Positions 31,240 to 35,972 of a DNA stretch of 35,972 nucleotides are shown here, one piece after another (position 1 is the first letter of the stretch; each line of letters opens with the position of its first letter). Source of the stretch: an uncultured Veillonella sp. (GTDB lineage: Bacteria > Bacillota > Negativicutes > Veillonellales > Veillonellaceae); assembly GCF_905209685.1 (NCBI RefSeq), contig NZ_CAJLUB010000005.1, forward strand, positions 1 through 35,972, read 5' to 3'. The notes under the pieces are model-generated. The model saw only the letters and a list, made by a program, of their open reading frames with translations, did not search any database and was not told the origin of the DNA. The translations under genes were made by a program, and so were the position numbers.

Positions 31240-32226
31240 ATGATATATCACATTCTATTAGCCTTCGTAGTAACCTTTATTATTACGGTAGTGCTAGGTA
31301 AATTTGCTATTCCTATGTTGCGTTCTTTGCACGCACAACAAAGTATTCGTGAAGAAGGTCCAGAAAGTCATCAAGCGAAAGCTGGTACACCAACAATGGG
31401 TGGCGCTTTCATGATGGTAGCCCTCGTCATTGGGGTTGCTTTATTTGCACCGTGGAATGTGGGTACTGGTATGTTATTATTCCTAACATTAGGACATTGT
31501 TTATTGGGCTTCTTTGATGATTTTGTAAAAGCTGTAAAAAAACGTAATCTTGGTTTGACAGCAAAGCAAAAATTACTAGGTCAATTTATTTTGGCTGCCA
31601 TATTCTGTTACTGTATTACTGAAATTATGGTTATTCCTACCACATTGTGGATTCCTGTAGCAGATATTCACCTTCAATTAGGTTGGGCTTATTATGTATT
31701 GGCATTTTTAATTATCGTAGGTGCTACGAATGCCGTAAATCTTACAGATGGTCTTGATGGTTTAGCTAGTGGTACATCTGCTGTAGCTGCCATTGCCTTT
31801 TCCGTTATCGGCCTTATGGCTGCATCCACAACAAATTCTATTGGCGCTGAAAGCGTTGCTTACTATGGTGCCATTGTAGCCGCTGTATGCCTTGGTTTCT
31901 TGGTATACAATGTAAACCCTGCAAAAGTATTTATGGGGGATACAGGTTCTTTAGCATTAGGTGGCGCTTTTGCAGCGATGGCGATTCTTACAAAAACAGA
32001 GTTGTTACTCGTTGTAATTGGCGGTATTTTTGTTATGGAAGCGTTATCCGTTATTATTCAAGTTATTTCCTTTAAAACTCGTGGTGTACGAGTGTTTAAA
32101 ATGAGCCCTATTCACCATCATTTTGAGTTGTCTGGTTGGGCTGAACAAACTGTTGTTAATCGCTTCTGGTTTGGTGGTGCTGTATTAGCTGTTATTGGTG
32201 TCATTTTAGCGACTATAACTTTGTAA
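31240..32226 (+). CDS. mraY: Phospho-N-acetylmuramoyl-pentapeptide transferase
   Basis: Integral membrane enzyme that makes lipid I from UDP-MurNAc-pentapeptide and undecaprenyl phosphate. The 328 residues form about ten membrane spans and contain the family motifs: KAGTPTMGG near the start, LGFFDDFVKAVKKRNLGLTAKQK (the Asp pair and basic loop), NAVNLTDGLDGLASG, and MSPIHHHFELSGW near the end. GAG-type ribosome site before ATG 31240. It lies between murF and murD as usual. Confidence 0.97.
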   Translation: MIYHILLAFVVTFIITVVLGKFAIPMLRSLHAQQSIREEGPESHQAKAGTPTMGGAFMMVALVIGVALFAPWNVGTGMLLFLTLGHCLLGFFDDFVKAVKKRNLGLTAKQKLLGQFILAAIFCYCITEIMVIPTTLWIPVADIHLQLGWAYYVLAFLIIVGATNAVNLTDGLDGLASGTSAVAAIAFSVIGLMAASTTNSIGAESVAYYGAIVAAVCLGFLVYNVNPAKVFMGDTGSLALGGAFAAMAILTKTELLLVVIGGIFVMEALSVIIQVISFKTRGVRVFKMSPIHHHFELSGWAEQTVVNRFWFGGAVLAVIGVILATITL

Positions 32227-32310
32227 GATAATACTTAACGGAACACGCAAATAATGGTATGCTTATAAGATAGGAATACATTATTTTTGTTGATAATTTA
32301 GGTGATATAG

Positions 32311-33681
32311 ATGGAATACGGAGATAAACATATACTTGTTCTTGGTGCTGGTGCCAGCGGTATAGGCGCATCTTGGGTATTAGCTCAAGTTGGGGCCCAT
32401 GTAGTGTTAAATGATTATAAGCCTGTTACACTGCCTGCAGATGAGGAAAAAAGACTTGTATCAGCAGGTGTAGATATTATTACAGGTAGACAAGATGAAT
32501 CCTTGCTTGATGGCGTGGATCGCATTGTTATTTCTCCAGGTATTTCTCTAGATATTCCCATTGTAAAAGCCGCTCAAGCTCGTGGTATTGATGTGGTTAG
32601 TGAAGTAGAAGTAGCTTATGAGTTATCTAAATCGCCAATTGTAGCCGTTACAGGTACAAATGGTAAGACCACTACTACAACATTATTAACTAAGGTATTG
32701 GAAGGAACTGGAAAGCCAGTTCGCGTTGGTGGTAATATCGGCGATTCTCTTAGTGAAGTAGCTTATTCCATGCCAGCAGATGGTTTTTTGGTAGCTGAGT
32801 TATCCAGCTATCAACTAGAAACAATTAAGCATTTTAGACCGATTGGTGCTATTATGCTCAATATTACACCAGATCATTTAGCTCGTCATAAGACAATGGA
32901 AAATTATATTGCTGCGAAGGAACGCATCTTTGAAAATCAATTGAGCACAGATTTTATGGTGCTTAATATTGATGATCCTATTGTAGCCGACATGAAACAT
33001 CGTGCACCTAGCCATATCCTTGAAATTAGTCAACATCAAGTGGTTTCAAATGGTGCTTACTATGATAAAGGACAATGTTATGTAACAAAGAATGGTATAG
33101 CAACACCTGTTATTGGTAGTGCTGATATCCACATTCCAGGTAGCCATAATATTGAAAATATTTTAACTGTTATCGCTTTAGCTTATGCGTTAGGTGTGCC
33201 GGTAGAAACCATTCATCGTATTATAAGCGAGTTCCATGGTGTTGAACACCGATTAGAACGAGTTAAAACTCTTGATGGAATTACATTCTATAATGATTCT
33301 AAAGCTACTAATGTAGATTCTGTTGTAAAAGCATTGGAATCCTTTAATCAATCCGTTATTTTATTAGCTGGTGGTCATGATAAAATGACTCCGTTAGAAG
33401 ACTTTATGCAGCTTGTTAAAGATCATACAAAAGCTGTTATCTTTATGGGGGAAGCGGCGGATCGATTTGAAGCTGCTGCAAAAGAGGCTGGTGTTCAGCC
33501 TATTTATAGAGCTTCATCTATGAAAGATGCTGTAGAACAGGGTTATAAATTGGCTACCCAAGGTGATATTGTATTATTATCGCCAGCTTGTTCAAGTTTT
33601 GATTGGTATAGCTGTTTTGAAGAACGTGGCGATGATTTTAAAAACTGTGTTCATATGTTGCAAGAAGGGAGACACCATTAA
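32311..33681 (+). CDS. murD: UDP-MurNAc-L-alanine:D-glutamate ligase
   Basis: Adds D-glutamate to UDP-MurNAc-L-Ala. The 456 residues begin with a Rossmann-like domain (ILVLGAGASGIGASWVL), then the ATP loop VTGTNGKTTTTTL, NITPDHLARH in the middle domain and NDSKATNVDSVVKAL plus LLSPACSSFDWY in the C-terminal domain. The 84-base gap before it has a weak ribosome site (TAGGTGATATAG) and no obvious terminator. The stop TAA overlaps the ATG of murG by one base; ftsW, often found between them, is absent. Confidence 0.96.
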   Translation: MEYGDKHILVLGAGASGIGASWVLAQVGAHVVLNDYKPVTLPADEEKRLVSAGVDIITGRQDESLLDGVDRIVISPGISLDIPIVKAAQARGIDVVSEVEVAYELSKSPIVAVTGTNGKTTTTTLLTKVLEGTGKPVRVGGNIGDSLSEVAYSMPADGFLVAELSSYQLETIKHFRPIGAIMLNITPDHLARHKTMENYIAAKERIFENQLSTDFMVLNIDDPIVADMKHRAPSHILEISQHQVVSNGAYYDKGQCYVTKNGIATPVIGSADIHIPGSHNIENILTVIALAYALGVPVETIHRIISEFHGVEHRLERVKTLDGITFYNDSKATNVDSVVKALESFNQSVILLAGGHDKMTPLEDFMQLVKDHTKAVIFMGEAADRFEAAAKEAGVQPIYRASSMKDAVEQGYKLATQGDIVLLSPACSSFDWYSCFEERGDDFKNCVHMLQEGRHH

Positions 33682-34790
33682 TGAAACGTATCATTATTTC
33701 AGGTGGTGGCACTGGTGGACATATATACCCAGCAATAACTATATATAAGGAAATTATGAAACAGAACCCTGATGCACAGGTTTTATATGTAGGAACGGAA
33801 AGGGGCTTAGAGGCTACCTTAGTGCCTAAAGAAGGCATTGAATTTACTACATTACCTGTACAAGGTTTGCAACGTAAATTATCTTTTGGTACGTTGGTGA
33901 CGTTAGGCAAGTCTGCTTTTTCTCTTGTGAAAGCTAATGCAATCATTTCCAACTTTAAGCCTGATGTAGTTATTGGTACGGGTGGTTATGTTTGTGGTCC
34001 TATTCTTATGGCCGCAGCATTGCGCAATATTCCAACGTTGATACAGGAACAAAATGTCATTGCAGGCATTACAAATAAAATTTTAAGCCGTTTTGTTGAT
34101 GTAGTTGCTATGGGCTACAAGGATGCAGAATCATCTTTTTCAAAGGCAAAACGCGTAGTATATACTGGTAATCCAGTACGTCCTGATGTATTAGTTGATA
34201 CTAGGGAAGATGGACGTAATTATTTTAATTTAAGTGATGATACGTTCACCGTTCTTATAGCTGGTGGTTCTCGTGGGGCGAGAACTATCAATAATGCTAT
34301 GATTGATGTACATAAGCATTTTCAAGGAACAGAAGGAATTAAATTAATCCATATTACAGGGGATGGGGAATATCAATCTGTGTTATCTCAGCTTGGTATT
34401 ACCGATGGTGATGGTTTAGGTGATTCCTCATTGATCTTGCCATATTTGCACGATATGCCAAAAGCATTGGCGGCAGCTGATTTAGCAGTCTTTAGGTCTG
34501 GTGCTATCGGTCTTGCTGAACTAGCAGTTCGAGGTATTCCGTCTGTATTGGTACCATATCCATACGCAGCGGAAGATCATCAAACCTATAATGCCCGTAT
34601 TTTTGTTCAAGAAGGGGCAGCGCATATGATTGTTGATCAAATGTTAAGTGCCCATGATTTGATAGGGGAAATTGAAATGTTTATGGCCAATCGTGATTTA
34701 TTGTCACAAATGGGAGAACGAGCGTTGCAGTTAGGTAAACCTAATGCGGCTCATGATATTGCAAAGTTAGCATTATCTATTGCAAAGTAA
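33681..34790 (+). CDS. murG: UDP-GlcNAc:lipid I N-acetylglucosaminyltransferase
   Basis: Makes lipid II from lipid I on the inner face of the membrane. The 369 residues have the GT-B fold markers: GGGTGGHIYPAITI at the start, VIGTGGYVCGP, the second Gly-rich loop IAGGSRGARTIN, and the nucleotide-sugar site RSGAIGLAELAVRGIPSVLVPYPYA with EDHQ. AGAAGGGAG lies at the end of murD before the ATG. Directly followed by murC. Confidence 0.97.
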   Translation: MKRIIISGGGTGGHIYPAITIYKEIMKQNPDAQVLYVGTERGLEATLVPKEGIEFTTLPVQGLQRKLSFGTLVTLGKSAFSLVKANAIISNFKPDVVIGTGGYVCGPILMAAALRNIPTLIQEQNVIAGITNKILSRFVDVVAMGYKDAESSFSKAKRVVYTGNPVRPDVLVDTREDGRNYFNLSDDTFTVLIAGGSRGARTINNAMIDVHKHFQGTEGIKLIHITGDGEYQSVLSQLGITDGDGLGDSSLILPYLHDMPKALAAADLAVFRSGAIGLAELAVRGIPSVLVPYPYAAEDHQTYNARIFVQEGAAHMIVDQMLSAHDLIGEIEMFMANRDLLSQMGERALQLGKPNAAHDIAKLALSIAK

Positions 34791-34804
34791 CAAGGAGAGG
34801 TTTT

Positions 34805-35972
34805 ATGTTAGACGGTATTCATAAGATTCATCTTATTGGTATAGGTGGGTCTGGCATGCGTGCTATAGCGAATATTTTAATTCAAAAAGGTTATGACGTA
34901 TCTGGTTCAGATGTAGCTGATTCTGCAGTTATTGAAAAGTTCAGAAATATGGGCGCTACAGTTCATATTGGTCATAATAAAGATTATGTAAAAGGCGTTG
35001 ATGCTGTAGTTCGTTCTACGGCTATTCGCGAAGATAACCCTGAAATTGTAGCTGCTAAAGAGCAAGGTATTAAAATTTTACACCGTTCCGATATTGTAAA
35101 AGCTGTGTTAGACGTAACAGATGGCATTGCAGTAGCTGGTGCTCACGGTAAAACTTCTACTACATCCATGATTGGTCAAATTTTAGTAGAAGCAGAAGCT
35201 GATCCAACAGTTATTATCGGTGGTGAAGTAGATTATTTAAAAGGTAGTAGTTGTCTAGGTAAAGGCCATTTCTCTGTAGTTGAAGCAGATGAAAGTGATG
35301 GGTCTTTCTTGAAACTACGCCCACATACTATTGTTATTACTAACATTGAAGATGATCACATGGATCACTACAAAACAATGGATAATTTGTTAAATGCATT
35401 TTGTGAGTTTGTCGAAACGTTACCAGAATCTGGCAAAGCGATCGTATGTGGAGATAATGAGAATATTCGTTATGTTATGAGCCGTGTAAATCGTAATTTC
35501 ATTACATATGGCTTAAGTGATAATAATGATTATGTAGCTAAAAATATTCACTATGTAGACTCTACTTTGGTATATGATGTATACCATAATGGTGTGAATG
35601 TTGAGCGCATTCGCTTACGAGTTCCTGGTGAACATAATGTATTGAATTCCTTGGCTGCCTTTGTTGTTGCTCATGATTGCTGCGGTGTAGAAACGCGCAT
35701 TATCACTAAAGGTTTAGGTAAGTTTATCGGTGCAAAACGTCGTTTCGAAACAAAAGGTCACGTAGCAGGTGTGTGGGTTGTTGATGACTATGCTCATCAT
35801 CCTACAGAAATTAAAGCAACATTGAAAGCAGCAAAAGAGTTGGAAAAACATCGTGTTATCTGTGTATTCCAGCCACATCGCTTTACTCGCACAAGCTTGT
35901 TAAAGGATGAATTTGCTACTGCTTTCACAAGCGCTGATGAAGTATATATGACAGATATTTATAGCTCTGGTG
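34805..35972 (+). CDS. murC: UDP-N-acetylmuramate:L-alanine ligase (3' end outside window)
   Basis: Adds L-alanine to UDP-MurNAc, the first peptide step. 389 residues are visible and the frame is still open at the window end; the family is about 455-480 residues long. It starts with IHLIGIGGSGMRAIANIL, then has the ATP loop AGAHGKTSTTSMI, EADESDGSF, NIEDDHMDHY, and VDDYAHHPTEI in the C-terminal domain. ATG 34805 follows AAGGAGAGG right after the murG stop. In related clusters murB and ftsQ would come next. Confidence 0.96.
   Translation, partial: MLDGIHKIHLIGIGGSGMRAIANILIQKGYDVSGSDVADSAVIEKFRNMGATVHIGHNKDYVKGVDAVVRSTAIREDNPEIVAAKEQGIKILHRSDIVKAVLDVTDGIAVAGAHGKTSTTSMIGQILVEAEADPTVIIGGEVDYLKGSSCLGKGHFSVVEADESDGSFLKLRPHTIVITNIEDDHMDHYKTMDNLLNAFCEFVETLPESGKAIVCGDNENIRYVMSRVNRNFITYGLSDNNDYVAKNIHYVDSTLVYDVYHNGVNVERIRLRVPGEHNVLNSLAAFVVAHDCCGVETRIITKGLGKFIGAKRRFETKGHVAGVWVVDDYAHHPTEIKATLKAAKELEKHRVICVFQPHRFTRTSLLKDEFATAFTSADEVYMTDIYSSG

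Noticed and set aside
1..35972. tRNA/rRNA genes, CRISPR arrays, insertion sequences and prophage
   Set aside because: No cloverleaf-like sequences, regularly spaced identical repeats with spacers, transposase or integrase genes, or phage genes were seen on reading; all long open frames are accounted for by the genes listed.

Overview
The window looks like a chromosomal segment of a diderm Firmicute (Negativicutes), most likely a Veillonella species. This is inferred from gene content: an anaerobic cobalamin pathway built on CbiK, a trimeric autotransporter with an extended signal peptide, a meso-diaminopimelate type MurE, strong Gram-positive style Shine-Dalgarno sites and a moderately AT-rich sequence. 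No database comparison was possible.

Region 1 (1-11274) is cobalamin and tetrapyrrole metabolism. A plus-strand run of the 3' end of cbiG, cbiH, cbiJ(cobK) and cbiC is followed by a FecCD-type permease and its ATPase. Converging on these, on the minus strand, are a cobaltochelatase with a signal peptide (periplasmic CbiK) and a corrinoid/siderophore-type substrate-binding lipoprotein. Diverging from that pair are two more CbiK-family genes. The first has lost two of the three metal-ligand residues; the second looks intact. Then come cbiL, cbiA and cobO. Together these cover cobalt insertion, corrin-ring methylation and contraction, a,c-amidation, adenosylation and probable corrinoid or tetrapyrrole uptake. 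No cobalamin riboswitch was recognised in the window.

Region 2 (11275-18626) holds housekeeping and redox genes: a class II superoxide reductase, aspartokinase (with a likely internal start for a beta subunit) plus a small unrecognised gene, a PreP/Cym1-type M16 metallopeptidase, GluQ-RS, a CoA-binding protein and a thioredoxin with a CGYC active site. Most units have a recognisable promoter and terminator.

Region 3 (18627-26167) is one giant gene of about 7.2 kb. It encodes a trimeric autotransporter: ESPR signal peptide, a glutamine-rich N-terminal segment, about 2,100 residues of Asn/Ile/Lys/Val/Thr-rich coiled-coil stalk with repeated modules, a YadA-type membrane anchor and an unusual tail of about 50 residues after the anchor.

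Region 4 (26168-35972) is the division and cell wall (dcw) cluster: mraZ, rsmH, an ftsL-like gene, murE, murF, mraY, murD, murG and murC (cut by the window end). The usual ftsI and ftsW positions are empty. The region before mraZ carries TGG repeats spaced 10 bp apart, resembling MraZ operators.

The strongest leads are the three-member CbiK set with a degenerate member and a promoter-embedded G-tract operator, the architecture of the giant adhesin, and the phased repeats before mraZ.
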